From the NCBI GenBank assembly GCA_023411815.1, contig JAEYOJ010000014.1, positions 1-5,444 of the forward strand: DNA of 5,444 bases. Reading direction: 5' to 3'. Origin of the DNA: Pseudomonadota bacterium. GTDB lineage: Bacteria > Desulfobacterota > Desulfovibrionia > Desulfovibrionales > Desulfovibrionaceae. The position numbers and the translations under genes were made by a program. Position 1 is the stretch's first letter. The number at the start of each line of letters is the position of its first letter. Below the pieces are notes generated by a model. The model searched no databases and was not told the origin of the DNA. It saw only the letters and a program-made list of their open reading frames with translations. Shown here piece after piece: positions 1 to 5,444 of the stretch.

Positions 1-4
1 GCAC

Positions 5-34
5 GCGATGCGTAGGCCCGGAACGTCGCATCGC
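5..34. repeat. Eight-base inverted repeat
   Basis: GCGATGCG (5-12) is matched by its exact reverse complement CGCATCGC (27-34) across a 14-base loop. It could be a weak RNA stem or a protein-binding dyad. It is at the window edge, so its relation to any upstream gene cannot be seen. Confidence 0.3.
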
Positions 35-51
35 ACTGGTGGGATGAATTC

Positions 52-72
52 GAGGAGGGCTCCGCCCTCCTC
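52..72 (+). other. GC-rich perfect hairpin in the proB upstream region
   Basis: GAGGAGGGC (52-60) and GCCCTCCTC (64-72) are perfect reverse complements separated by TCC, giving nine pairs and a three-base loop. It is about 120 bases before the proB ATG. No T-run follows on the plus strand (AAGCATTT comes next), and no U-run would follow on the other strand. It may be the end of an upstream transcription unit or part of the proB leader. The stem also sequesters a GAGGAGGG ribosome-binding-like sequence, but no good gene start follows it. Confidence 0.5.
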
Positions 73-193
73 AAGCATTTCAGAGGCTTGCTCGGCCACA
101 CCCTCCACGGGCTTGCGCAAACGACTGTTAGCGGTTAGTGCGGAGCGACGCTGGCAGGACACGCAACACTATAAGCAGGCGGACGAACGGACC

Positions 194-1351
194 ATGCAGG
201 ATTGGCGCGAGCACAAACTTAAGGTTCTGAAAGGCGCGAAACGTATTCTGGTCAAGGTGGGCAGCGCCGTGCTCACGGACGAACATGGCCTGAACCTGCG
301 GGTGGTCAACCGCCTGGCCGATCAGATCGCCACGCTGCACGACCGGGGGCAGGATGTCATCCTGGTCACCTCCGGCGCCGTCGCCGCCGGCCGACAGGCC
401 CTGCTGGCGTGTCCCCCCTGCGGCAAGGACATCTACGGCATGCCGGCCAAGCAGGCCGTGGCCGCCATCGGCCAGAGCCGGCTCATGCACGAGTACGACG
501 AGGCCTTCGCCCGCTGCGGCAAGACCACGGCCCAGATCCTGCTCACCCGTGACGATTTCCAAAGTCGCCAGCGCTTCCTCAACGCGCGCAACACCCTGAC
601 CACCCTCCTGGAGTGGCGGGTGATCCCCATCATCAACGAGAACGATTCCGTGGCCGTGGCCGAACTGGCCTTCGGCGACAACGACGCCCTTGCCAGCATG
701 GTCCTTGGGCTGGTGGACGCGGACCTGTTCGTGAACCTGACCTCGGCCTCCGGCGTGTACGATTCCAACCCTTCCGAGAACCCCAAGGCTTGCCGCCTGG
801 AATGCATCGACGAGATCGCCCACCTGGACGTCGACGGCATGTGCCAGGGCAAGACCACGGTGGGCAGCGGCGGCATGTACTCCAAGTTGCTGGCCGCCAA
901 GCGCGCCGCACAGCTGGCCGTGCCCACGCTCATCGTCTCGGGCAAGGAGCGTTACGCCCTGGAGAAGGCCATGGCCGGCGAGGACATGGGCACCTGGATC
1001 ATGCCCGAGGCGCAGGCCATTCCCAGCCGCAAGTTCTGGCTGGCCTACCACTCCAAGCCCATGGGCGAGATATGGGTGGACGAGGGCGCAGCCCGCGCCC
1101 TGCGCGAAAAGGGCAAGAGTTTGCTGCCGGCGGGCATCAGCCGGGTGGAGGGCCGCTTCGGCAAGGGCGCGCACGTGCGCATCCTCGACTGGCAGGGCCA
1201 AACCATCGGCGTGGGCGTGACCAACTACGCGGCCCAGGACCTCAAGAAGATCATGGGACGCCGCACGGGCTCCATCGAGGAGCTGCTGGGGCCCGGCCTG
1301 TATCCCGAGGTCGTGCATCGCGACAACATGCTTCTTGATCCGGCGTTGTAG
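194..1351 (+). CDS. proB: Glutamate 5-kinase (gamma-glutamyl kinase) with C-terminal PUA domain
   Basis: ProB phosphorylates L-glutamate with ATP to gamma-glutamyl phosphate, the first and usually feedback-controlled step of proline synthesis in the cytoplasm; ProA acts next but is not in this window. The 385-residue product has the amino-acid kinase fold first: KVGSAVLT (residues 21-28, phosphate-binding lysine), VTSGAVAAG (58-66), NENDSV (148-153), FGDND (160-164) and GSGGMYSK (224-231). Residues from about 280 to 365 form the PUA domain found in full-length bacterial ProB, and the total length is normal for the family. The reading frame is open further upstream to position 8, but that extension does not look like ProB, and the ATG at 194 places the KVGS motif at the expected distance. 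The Shine-Dalgarno is weak (GGCGGA about ten bases upstream). A TATAAG at 170-175 could be a -10 box but has no good -35. In related genomes proB often follows obg; no obg sequence is visible here. Confidence 0.95.
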   Translation: MQDWREHKLKVLKGAKRILVKVGSAVLTDEHGLNLRVVNRLADQIATLHDRGQDVILVTSGAVAAGRQALLACPPCGKDIYGMPAKQAVAAIGQSRLMHEYDEAFARCGKTTAQILLTRDDFQSRQRFLNARNTLTTLLEWRVIPIINENDSVAVAELAFGDNDALASMVLGLVDADLFVNLTSASGVYDSNPSENPKACRLECIDEIAHLDVDGMCQGKTTVGSGGMYSKLLAAKRAAQLAVPTLIVSGKERYALEKAMAGEDMGTWIMPEAQAIPSRKFWLAYHSKPMGEIWVDEGAARALREKGKSLLPAGISRVEGRFGKGAHVRILDWQGQTIGVGVTNYAAQDLKKIMGRRTGSIEELLGPGLYPEVVHRDNMLLDPAL

Positions 1352-1444
1352 CCGTATTCTCCCCGGATTCGGGCGGGAGCCCATTCTTCCGGCGAGACGC
1401 CTCACTGCCGCCCACGCGGCTCGACAGATGGTTGCTCTCGGGTT

Positions 1445-1451
1445 AGGTAGG
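1445..1451 (+). promoter_or_regulatory. Ribosome binding site of the TorD-family gene
   Basis: AGGTAGG lies five bases upstream of the ATG at 1457 and is the only purine-rich motif in position. It supports that start codon. Confidence 0.6.
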
Positions 1452-1456
1452 CTTCT

Positions 1457-2059
1457 ATGAAGCCCAATCGCTGGAATACGCTCATCCGTGAAGTCCCCCC
1501 GGATCGCCTTCTCGACGTCATGGCCGTCCTTTACCTCAAGACTCCCAGCGAGGATGCCGTCAAGGTCATGTCCGGCCTGGGCGGTGACGACGAGTCGAGC
1601 GACGTCATCGACAAGGTGCGCCTCGAATATCACGATATGTTTATAGGTTCGGAATCCGGTGCGTGCATCCCGCCCTACGAATCGCTTCATCGCGAACAGC
1701 GCATGCAGGGCGAATGCAGCGAACAGGTGCGCGCGGCCTTTGACCGCGAAGGCTTCAACCCCGCCGAGCTGGAGTGCGAAGCGCATTGGAAGCTCATTCC
1801 CGCACCTGACCATCTGGGATTCGAACTGGCTTTTCTGAGCGTGCTCCTGCGTAGCGCCGAATTGTCGGAAGGCGAGCGGGAAAAACTGCTGGCCGCGGCT
1901 CGCGCATTTCATGCCGAACACATCGCCACCTGGGCCGGGGGGTATGGCGAACTGCTCGTGAACACGGCTAAAACAGTGACTTACAAGACACTCGGGCGGC
2001 TGACCATGGCCGTGGCCGAACCAGACTTTCTGGACTGCGCTAATTCGCCGACTTCATGA
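1457..2059 (+). CDS. TorD/DmsD-family molecular chaperone for a molybdenum (or similar redox) enzyme
   Basis: This 200-residue protein fits the TorD/DmsD/NarJ-type family: cytoplasmic, all-helical chaperones that bind the Tat signal peptide or apo-form of a molybdopterin oxidoreductase and hold it until its cofactor is inserted. Visible family marks are EYHDMFIG (residues 57-64), PPYESLH (72-78), the hallmark DHLGFELAFLSVL (118-130, with the conserved Asp-His and Glu-Leu) and FHAEHIATW (151-159). The length is typical, and no signal peptide or membrane segment is seen. The start is supported by AGGTAGG at 1445-1451, five bases before the ATG. It is 105 bases downstream of proB on the same strand, so co-transcription is possible but unproven. 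No oxidoreductase catalytic subunit lies nearby, so the client cannot be named and I give no symbol. The C-terminal tail after about residue 185 is low in recognisable features. Family assignment is firm; the subfamily is uncertain. Confidence 0.85.
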   Translation: MKPNRWNTLIREVPPDRLLDVMAVLYLKTPSEDAVKVMSGLGGDDESSDVIDKVRLEYHDMFIGSESGACIPPYESLHREQRMQGECSEQVRAAFDREGFNPAELECEAHWKLIPAPDHLGFELAFLSVLLRSAELSEGEREKLLAAARAFHAEHIATWAGGYGELLVNTAKTVTYKTLGRLTMAVAEPDFLDCANSPTS

Positions 2060-2078
2060 TAGGTCTCAGAAAAAGGTA

Positions 2079-2111
2079 AGGGCCGGGAGAGGTTCAACCT
2101 CGCCCGGCCCT
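2079..2111 (-). terminator. Rho-independent terminator of mcp, possibly bidirectional
   Basis: AGGGCCGGG (2079-2087) pairs perfectly with CCCGGCCCT (2103-2111). After one A-G mismatch the stem continues for five more pairs (2089-2093 with 2097-2101), leaving a three-base loop. Read on the minus strand the hairpin starts about 20 bases after the mcp stop codon, and soon after it comes ACC followed by five T (complement of 2070-2074), the arrangement of an intrinsic terminator. On the plus strand there is no T-run after the stem, so termination of the TorD-family transcript here is possible but less certain. It fills the gap between the convergent genes. Confidence 0.8.
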
Positions 2112-2130
2112 GGAATGACTCTCGATTCTC

Positions 2131-4548
2131 CTACTTCCCTGTCAGACTCTCGATGAGCCGCTTGAGCTCCATGGCCTGCCTGGCCAGGTCTGTCACGGCC
2201 TTGGCGGACTGGGACATGCCGTCCGCGGTCTCGGCGGAAATGCGGTTTATCTCTTCCACGGCATGGTTGATCTCCTCACTGGCAGCTGACTGCTCCTCGC
2301 TGGCCGTGGCGATGGACTGCACCTGTCCGGCCGTTTCATCGGCGATGCGCACGATCTCGTGCAAGGCCTTACCCGATTCCTCGGCCAGGCGGGTGGAGCG
2401 GCCGACGGACTCGGCCGCCGAGCGTGTGGCCTGGATGGATTTCGATGCCCCCTGCTGGATGGTGGCGATGGCCGAAGCGACCTCTTTGGTCGCGTTCATC
2501 GTCTTCTCGGCCAGTTTGCGCACTTCGTCGGCCACTACGGCGAAGCCTCGGCCGGCTTCTCCGGCACGGGCCGCCTCGATGGCCGCGTTGAGCGCCAGCA
2601 GGTTGGTCTGGTCCGCGATGTCCTCTATGACCGTGATGATTTGGCCGATGCCCTCGGCCTGTTGGCCGAGTTCACCCATGTACTGGAGCAGGGTGGCGGC
2701 CTGCCGGTCGACCTCGGAGATGGCCTGCATGACCTGACGCACCATGGATTCGCCCGCCGCGGCCTTCTCCTTGGCCTTGTCGGCGCTTCCGGCAGCGTTG
2801 GAGGCGCTCTTGGCCACCTCGAGCACAGAGGCGTTCATCTGCTCCATGGCCGTGGCGGTCTCCCCGGCGCGGGTGCTCTGGATCTCCGCGCCTCGGCTGG
2901 CCTGCTCCACCTGCGCCGAAAGCTCCTCGGCGGCGGAGGATACGATCTCGGAGATGTGATCGGCCTCGCGCGCCACCAGGGCGATGCGATCGTTCTGCTT
3001 GCTGATTTGCTCCTCGTGTTCCTTGATCCTGGTCAGGTCCACGTAGATACAGAAGCCGCCGATGATCTTGCCGTCCAGATCCGTCAAGGGCGCGATGTTG
3101 GCCAGCACGTGCACCAAGCCCCCCTTGTGGCCCTTGATCTGCACGTCCAGATTGCGGACCGTCTCGCCGGTCTTCATGCTCTTGCCCACCACGGTTTGGC
3201 GGGTGGGGTCGTTATAGAACACTTTCGACATGATTTCGCCGTGGTGGCGCTCCGGCGGGCCGTCGAGTTCGAGCATGGCGAGACATGCCTCATTGATGAA
3301 CGTAATGCGCTCGCTCGTATCCACGACAAGACAGGGCGTGACCATGCCGTCGAGAATGCCGTGGGCGTAGCCAAGCTTATGCTTCATTTCCGCCACCATG
3401 ATACGCACGCCTTCGATTGTTTGGCCGATGGCGTCCCGGGCGGGATAGTCGATGGCCGCGTCGAAATTGCCGCCGGCCACTTGGCGCGTATAGGCTTCCA
3501 GGCGGTGCAGCGGCCCGGCCACGGTGCGCACCACGCCCATGGCCAGCAGCGCGGCGAGGCCGAGGAGCGCCGTTGCGGCGACGGCGCTGACGATGTAGAT
3601 GCGCTGCCGTGCGCTACTGAGCAGATCGTCGTCGGTGATGCCGACCACCACGTTCCAGTCCCAGGGTTCGAAATGGCGCGAATAGGCCAGATGGTGCTGG
3701 CCTCCGAAGTCGTAATCAACGAATCCGTTGGTGACGGACAGGAGTTTGTCGCCAAAGGACATTGTCTCGATCCGCTTGCCGATCATGTTTTCGTCGGGAT
3801 GCAGGAGCATTTCGCCATTCGTGTTATAGACAAATGCTTGCCCTTTCCCGCCTATGTTGGCTTCGAGGATGAGCTTGCGGTTCTGGGGATTCATTATGGG
3901 ACGCCCCACGTAGAGTATCGCGGCGATCTCGCCTTGAACGTCCCTGATGGGTTTGTAGGCGGTGATGTACCAGGCATTTACCACATAAGCCCGTCCAAGG
4001 TAGGTCTCACCGCGCATGACGGCTTGGTAGACCGGGCTCGATTCAGGAATGTAGGTGCCCACGGCGCGTTCGCCGTCGGCCTTGCGTACATTGGTGGAAA
4101 TTCGCAGCAGCTTGCCGGGCAAGACCTGGAAAACAGTGGCGGTGCCGCCGGCCATCTTCTGCACGCGATCCACCAGGCTGTGATCGTCAATGCGGCTGCC
4201 GCCGACGGACAGGGTAGGGATTTCGATGGTTTCCTGCGCCTGCGAAACCTGGTTGACGATGGTCACTGTCCGTGGCTGGCGTTTGCTGATGAAGAGTTCG
4301 CCTAAATTATTCAGTTCACGTTCGAGTGTCGCCAGATCGGCATGCACTTTCTCTTGTATCAGCTGATGTTGAATTTCGATATCGCGGTAAAGTGTGTCTC
4401 CTACGGCACTGATGGTGGAAAGTCCCAAGTCGGTCAAGGACCTGTTGGATTGCCATAGATTGACCGCGGTGAGCATGATGATGGATACGATGACCACGCC
4501 TATGGTGCTGATCAGCAGCTTCGCATTGAAGCTCAATGCTCTTGGCAT
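2131..4548 (-). CDS. Methyl-accepting chemotaxis protein with periplasmic Cache sensor, HAMP and cytoplasmic PAS domain
   Basis: This is an inner-membrane chemoreceptor that signals through CheW/CheA to the flagellar motor or a related output. Using the ATG at 4548 it has 805 residues. Order: short cytoplasmic N-terminus; TM1 about 11-32; periplasmic sensor about 33-315; TM2 about 317-341; HAMP about 338-391; PAS about 395-506; then the coiled-coil signalling domain to the end. The sensor resembles the Cache_3-Cache_2 fusion type (RISTNV, GTYIPESSPVYQAV, YITAYKPI, ILYVGRP). The PAS contains TPCLVVDTSERITFINEA and WxxF-like context is absent. The signalling tip at 641-683 is near-canonical, including IADQTNLLALNAAIEAAR and GRGFAVVADEVRKLAE. 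There is no C-terminal NWETF-type tethering pentapeptide; it ends in SLTGK. An in-frame ATG at 4590 would add 14 residues, but GGAGGAG sits eight bases before the 4548 ATG, which decides the start. The ligand is unknown; Cache domains often bind small metabolites. No che genes are adjacent, so it is an orphan receptor. Confidence 0.95.
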   Translation of the reverse strand: MPRALSFNAKLLISTIGVVIVSIIMLTAVNLWQSNRSLTDLGLSTISAVGDTLYRDIEIQHQLIQEKVHADLATLERELNNLGELFISKRQPRTVTIVNQVSQAQETIEIPTLSVGGSRIDDHSLVDRVQKMAGGTATVFQVLPGKLLRISTNVRKADGERAVGTYIPESSPVYQAVMRGETYLGRAYVVNAWYITAYKPIRDVQGEIAAILYVGRPIMNPQNRKLILEANIGGKGQAFVYNTNGEMLLHPDENMIGKRIETMSFGDKLLSVTNGFVDYDFGGQHHLAYSRHFEPWDWNVVVGITDDDLLSSARQRIYIVSAVAATALLGLAALLAMGVVRTVAGPLHRLEAYTRQVAGGNFDAAIDYPARDAIGQTIEGVRIMVAEMKHKLGYAHGILDGMVTPCLVVDTSERITFINEACLAMLELDGPPERHHGEIMSKVFYNDPTRQTVVGKSMKTGETVRNLDVQIKGHKGGLVHVLANIAPLTDLDGKIIGGFCIYVDLTRIKEHEEQISKQNDRIALVAREADHISEIVSSAAEELSAQVEQASRGAEIQSTRAGETATAMEQMNASVLEVAKSASNAAGSADKAKEKAAAGESMVRQVMQAISEVDRQAATLLQYMGELGQQAEGIGQIITVIEDIADQTNLLALNAAIEAARAGEAGRGFAVVADEVRKLAEKTMNATKEVASAIATIQQGASKSIQATRSAAESVGRSTRLAEESGKALHEIVRIADETAGQVQSIATASEEQSAASEEINHAVEEINRISAETADGMSQSAKAVTDLARQAMELKRLIESLTGK

Positions 4549-4556
4549 AAGTTGAG

Positions 4557-4563
4557 CTCCTCC
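4557..4563 (-). promoter_or_regulatory. Strong ribosome binding site that fixes the mcp start
   Basis: On the minus strand GGAGGAG is followed by eight bases (CTCAACTT) and then ATG at 4548. This near-perfect Shine-Dalgarno lies inside the longer open frame that begins at 4590. The residues encoded between 4590 and 4549 are therefore probably untranslated leader, and the shorter start places TM1 close to the N-terminus, as is usual for chemoreceptors. Confidence 0.8.
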
Positions 4564-4860
4564 GATAAATGGTAAAAGGAATATAGGCAAATATGTTTAC
4601 CAAGAATTATCACAAGATGGTTTGAAATTAAAGAGATAAAGCCGAAAAGAAGCAGGGAGATATGCAAGGGCGTGGAAACTTGGGATAAAATTAGACGAGG
4701 AATCCTTAGCTGTTGCCTGGCATAATACGGGTCTGAACACTTGGAGCCGCAAAGTGACTGATAAGTCGAGACTGAGCACGGTTTGGCGATGAAGCAAGGC
4801 GATGACCGCCTGGCTGTATGTAGTAGATGGCTTCTAGTCGATAAGCCAATAAAAATAGGC
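4564..4860. other. AT-rich non-coding region upstream of mcp
   Basis: These roughly 300 bases are visibly poorer in G+C than the coding sequence on either side. Short open frames exist on the minus strand but have no recognisable protein features or ribosome binding sites. I looked for a sigma-28 motif (TAAA, about 15 bases, GCCGATAA) and a sigma-54 motif on the minus strand in front of mcp and found no convincing match, so the mcp promoter is unassigned. Small dyads occur, for example TGGCTT/AAGCCA at 4828-4848 and AGGCG/CGCCT at 4797-4811. The region probably holds divergent regulation for mcp (leftward) and the promoter array (rightward). Confidence 0.5.
4718..4726 (+). promoter_or_regulatory. 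Possible extended -10 promoter element
   Basis: TGGCATAAT fits an extended -10 (TG, one base, then CATAAT with five of six consensus bases). No acceptable -35 hexamer is found 16-18 bases upstream. It would fire rightward, towards the promoter array, so it could be a distal weak promoter; equally it may be chance in AT-rich DNA. Confidence 0.2.
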
Positions 4861-4864
4861 GATT

Positions 4865-4882
4865 AAAGATAAAGATAAAGAT
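4865..4882 (+). repeat. AAAGAT tandem repeat, probable UP element of P1
   Basis: Three exact head-to-tail copies of AAAGAT end seven bases before the P1 -35 box. With the preceding ATAAAAATAGG this is the most A-rich DNA in the window. Its position, roughly -60 to -43 relative to the predicted start, is where the alpha-subunit C-terminal domains of RNA polymerase contact UP elements at strong stable-RNA promoters. Confidence 0.5.
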
Positions 4883-4889
4883 TGAGTTC

Positions 4890-4918
4890 TTGACGGTCAG
4901 GTTGAAAGAGCATAGAAG
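4890..4918 (+). promoter_or_regulatory. Stable-RNA-type promoter P1
   Basis: TTGACG (4890-4895, five of six to the sigma-70 -35 consensus), 17 bases, then TAGAAG (4913-4918). The -10 is the weakest in sequence of the four, but spacing and -35 are identical to the others. It is preceded by the AAAGAT repeats and followed by a transcribed region with hairpins at about 4937-4959 and 4978-4992. Confidence 0.55.
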
Positions 4919-4977
4919 CGCCCTTCACTCTGACGACGGAAGCATGCGGTGCTTGTCCGGCGGCCGATCCGCGGCAG

Positions 4978-4992
4978 GGGAGCAAAGCTCCC
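4978..4992 (+). other. Perfect hairpin in the P1 leader
   Basis: GGGAGC (4978-4983) and GCTCCC (4987-4992) pair completely around an AAA loop. No T-run follows, so it is not an obvious terminator; it is likely a structured part of the leader RNA made from P1. Confidence 0.4.
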
Positions 4993-5043
4993 GGTGGGTT
5001 GGCGATCACGCCGCGTCATTTTGGCGGAAAGCGATCCGTCTTC

Positions 5044-5072
5044 TTGACGAGAAGGGCAAGAAGGCTTAGATA
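5044..5072 (+). promoter_or_regulatory. Stable-RNA-type promoter P2
   Basis: TTGACG (5044-5049), 17 bases, TAGATA (5067-5072). The sequence after the -10, GCTCGTCCGCCGC, is GC-rich, as in discriminators of ppGpp-sensitive rRNA promoters. From the -10 onward, 18 of 19 bases match P3. There is no long A-tract upstream, only GGAAAGCGAT. Confidence 0.65.
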
Positions 5073-5094
5073 GCTCGTCCGCCGCGAGGGTGGG

Positions 5095-5118
5095 CCGGAT
5101 CCCTGCAAGGGGAGCCGG
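5095..5118 (+). other. Hairpin in the P2 leader
   Basis: CCGG (5095-5098) plus TCCC (5100-5103) pair with GGGA (5110-5113) plus CCGG (5115-5118), with one A-G mismatch and a six-base loop. An outer stem, CCGCCG (5079-5084) with CGGCGG (5116-5121), competes for the same bases. It comes just before the boxA-like motif. Confidence 0.35.
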
Positions 5119-5120
5119 CG

Positions 5121-5140
5121 GTTCTCTGAAAGCTGAATAG
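5121..5140 (+). promoter_or_regulatory. boxA-like antitermination motif of an rRNA leader
   Basis: GTTCTCTGAAAGCTGAATAG resembles the conserved boxA region (TTCTTTGAAAACTGAA-like) found in many bacterial rRNA leaders, where NusB/S10 bind the transcript to prevent premature termination. The likeness was judged by eye. It lies between P2 and P3, so only transcripts from P1 and P2 would carry this copy. A second copy may lie beyond the window. Confidence 0.4.
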
Positions 5141-5191
5141 ATCTTGGACCTTTACTTCCTGGTCGTAGGGGCCGCCCGGCAGGGCGGTGCG

Positions 5192-5243
5192 AAAAAAAAA
5201 GATGACCTGGGGAGTTGACGGGGAAAGCCAAAGGGCATAGATA
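5192..5243 (+). promoter_or_regulatory. Stable-RNA-type promoter P3 with A-tract UP element
   Basis: A run of nine A (5192-5200), 14 bases, TTGACG (5215-5220), 17 bases, TAGATA (5238-5243). The A-tract falls at about -59 to -51, the distal UP-element position. The discriminator GCCCGTC is GC-rich. The first transcribed bases form a hairpin, CCGCC (5250-5254) with GGCGG (5261-5265). This is the best-formed unit of the array. Confidence 0.7.
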
Positions 5244-5286
5244 GCCCGTCCGCCGCATGAGGCGGAAGTCGCCGACGGGGAATGCC

Positions 5287-5311
5287 CCTTGGGCGAGGCT
5301 CTTTCCCAAGG
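5287..5311 (+). other. Inverted repeat in the P3 leader
   Basis: CCTTGGG (5287-5293) and CCCAAGG (5305-5311) are exact reverse complements around an 11-base loop. An overlapping small stem, GGGG/CCCC at 5277-5288, could form instead. It is likely leader RNA structure; no T-run follows. Confidence 0.35.
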
Positions 5312-5347
5312 CGTGCGATTTGTCGGAGCGCGGAGCGCCGCGGGCCG

Positions 5348-5398
5348 AAAAAAAAGATGCACGCAGGGCTTGACGGACGGCACGGGGCTGGCTAAGAA
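5348..5398 (+). promoter_or_regulatory. Stable-RNA-type promoter P4 with A-tract UP element
   Basis: A run of eight A (5348-5355), 14 bases, TTGACG (5370-5375), 17 bases, TAAGAA (5393-5398). A-tract, GATG and both spacings repeat the plan of P3, though the remaining spacer sequence differs. The transcript would begin with a GC-rich segment and an imperfect hairpin (CCGGGC, 5412-5417, with GCCCCGG, 5423-5429). The RNA gene it serves would start past the right edge. Confidence 0.65.
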
Positions 5399-5444
5399 GC
5401 ACACCTCGCGCCGGGCGAAAAAGCCCCGGGTTCGAGACAAAAAA

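Noticed and set aside
8..193. N-terminal extension of proB to the ATG at 8
   Set aside because: The extra 62 residues do not resemble ProB, include the hairpin sequence, and would make the protein longer than the family norm.
128..1921. 597-codon minus-strand open frame overlapping proB and the TorD-family gene
   Set aside because: It is antisense to two well-supported genes, has a low-complexity composition rich in Gly, Ala, His and Val typical of GC-rich shadow frames, and shows no domain.
2117..2154. Ten-base direct repeat GACTCTCGAT at 2117-2126 and 2145-2154
   Set aside because: It spans the mcp stop codon, is short, and nothing mobile lies between the copies, so it is probably chance rather than a target-site duplication.
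2359..4305. 648-codon plus-strand open frame opposite mcp
   Set aside because: It is a complementary-strand shadow of the chemoreceptor gene with Gly/His/Asp-rich composition and no recognisable motif.
4597..4797. 66-codon minus-strand open frame upstream of mcp
   Set aside because: No ribosome binding site, no domain, and it lies in the AT-rich regulatory region.
5172..5200. Hairpin CCGCCC/GGGCGG followed by nine A as a terminator
   Set aside because: A terminator on the plus strand needs T after the stem, and here it is A; on the minus strand the T-run comes before the stem. The A-tract is better explained as the P3 UP element.
5016..5440. Two overlapping minus-strand open frames of about 125 codons each
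   Set aside because: They run antisense through the promoter array, are Arg/Pro/Ser-rich, overlap each other in different frames, and have no convincing ribosome binding site. Such frames are common false calls beside rRNA operons.
5439..5444. Six A at the right edge as the UP element of a fifth promoter
   Set aside because: The run is cut by the window end, and its position does not fit the 154-171 base period, so it cannot be judged.

Overview
The window is GC-rich, with an AT-richer intergenic island. It carries three complete genes plus a non-coding promoter region of about 900 bases at the right end. Codon use, a large Cache-type chemoreceptor with a cytoplasmic PAS domain, an orphan TorD-family chaperone and the style of the rRNA-type promoters suggest a Desulfovibrio-like member of the Desulfobacterota. 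This placement is inferred from general likeness and was not tested by any search.

Layout: positions 1-193 are a non-coding leader with two inverted repeats, one of them a very GC-rich hairpin. proB (glutamate 5-kinase, + strand, 194-1351) encodes the first step of proline synthesis. A 105-base gap follows, then a TorD/DmsD-family redox-enzyme maturation chaperone (+ strand, 1457-2059). It converges on a long methyl-accepting chemotaxis protein gene (- strand, 4548-2131). A strong hairpin in the 71-base gap between the two stop codons has a T-run on the mcp side and probably ends mcp transcription, perhaps both transcripts.

From 4564 to the right edge I see no credible gene. The left part (about 4564-4889) is AT-rich and is the upstream region of mcp. 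The right part (about 4850-5444) holds four + strand promoters of the same build: TTGACG, exactly 17 bases, then a TAGATA-like -10 box. Their -35 boxes start at 4890, 5044, 5215 and 5370. Three have A-rich, UP-element-like DNA in front, the -10 boxes are followed by GC-rich sequence, and a boxA-like antitermination motif lies at about 5121-5140. This is the architecture expected upstream of a ribosomal RNA operon (or other stable-RNA operon) whose first structural gene would lie just beyond the window.

The three genes do not form one pathway: amino-acid biosynthesis, metalloenzyme maturation and chemotaxis are side by side. The main point of interest is the tandem promoter array. I see no mobile element, CRISPR array, tRNA or rRNA body.
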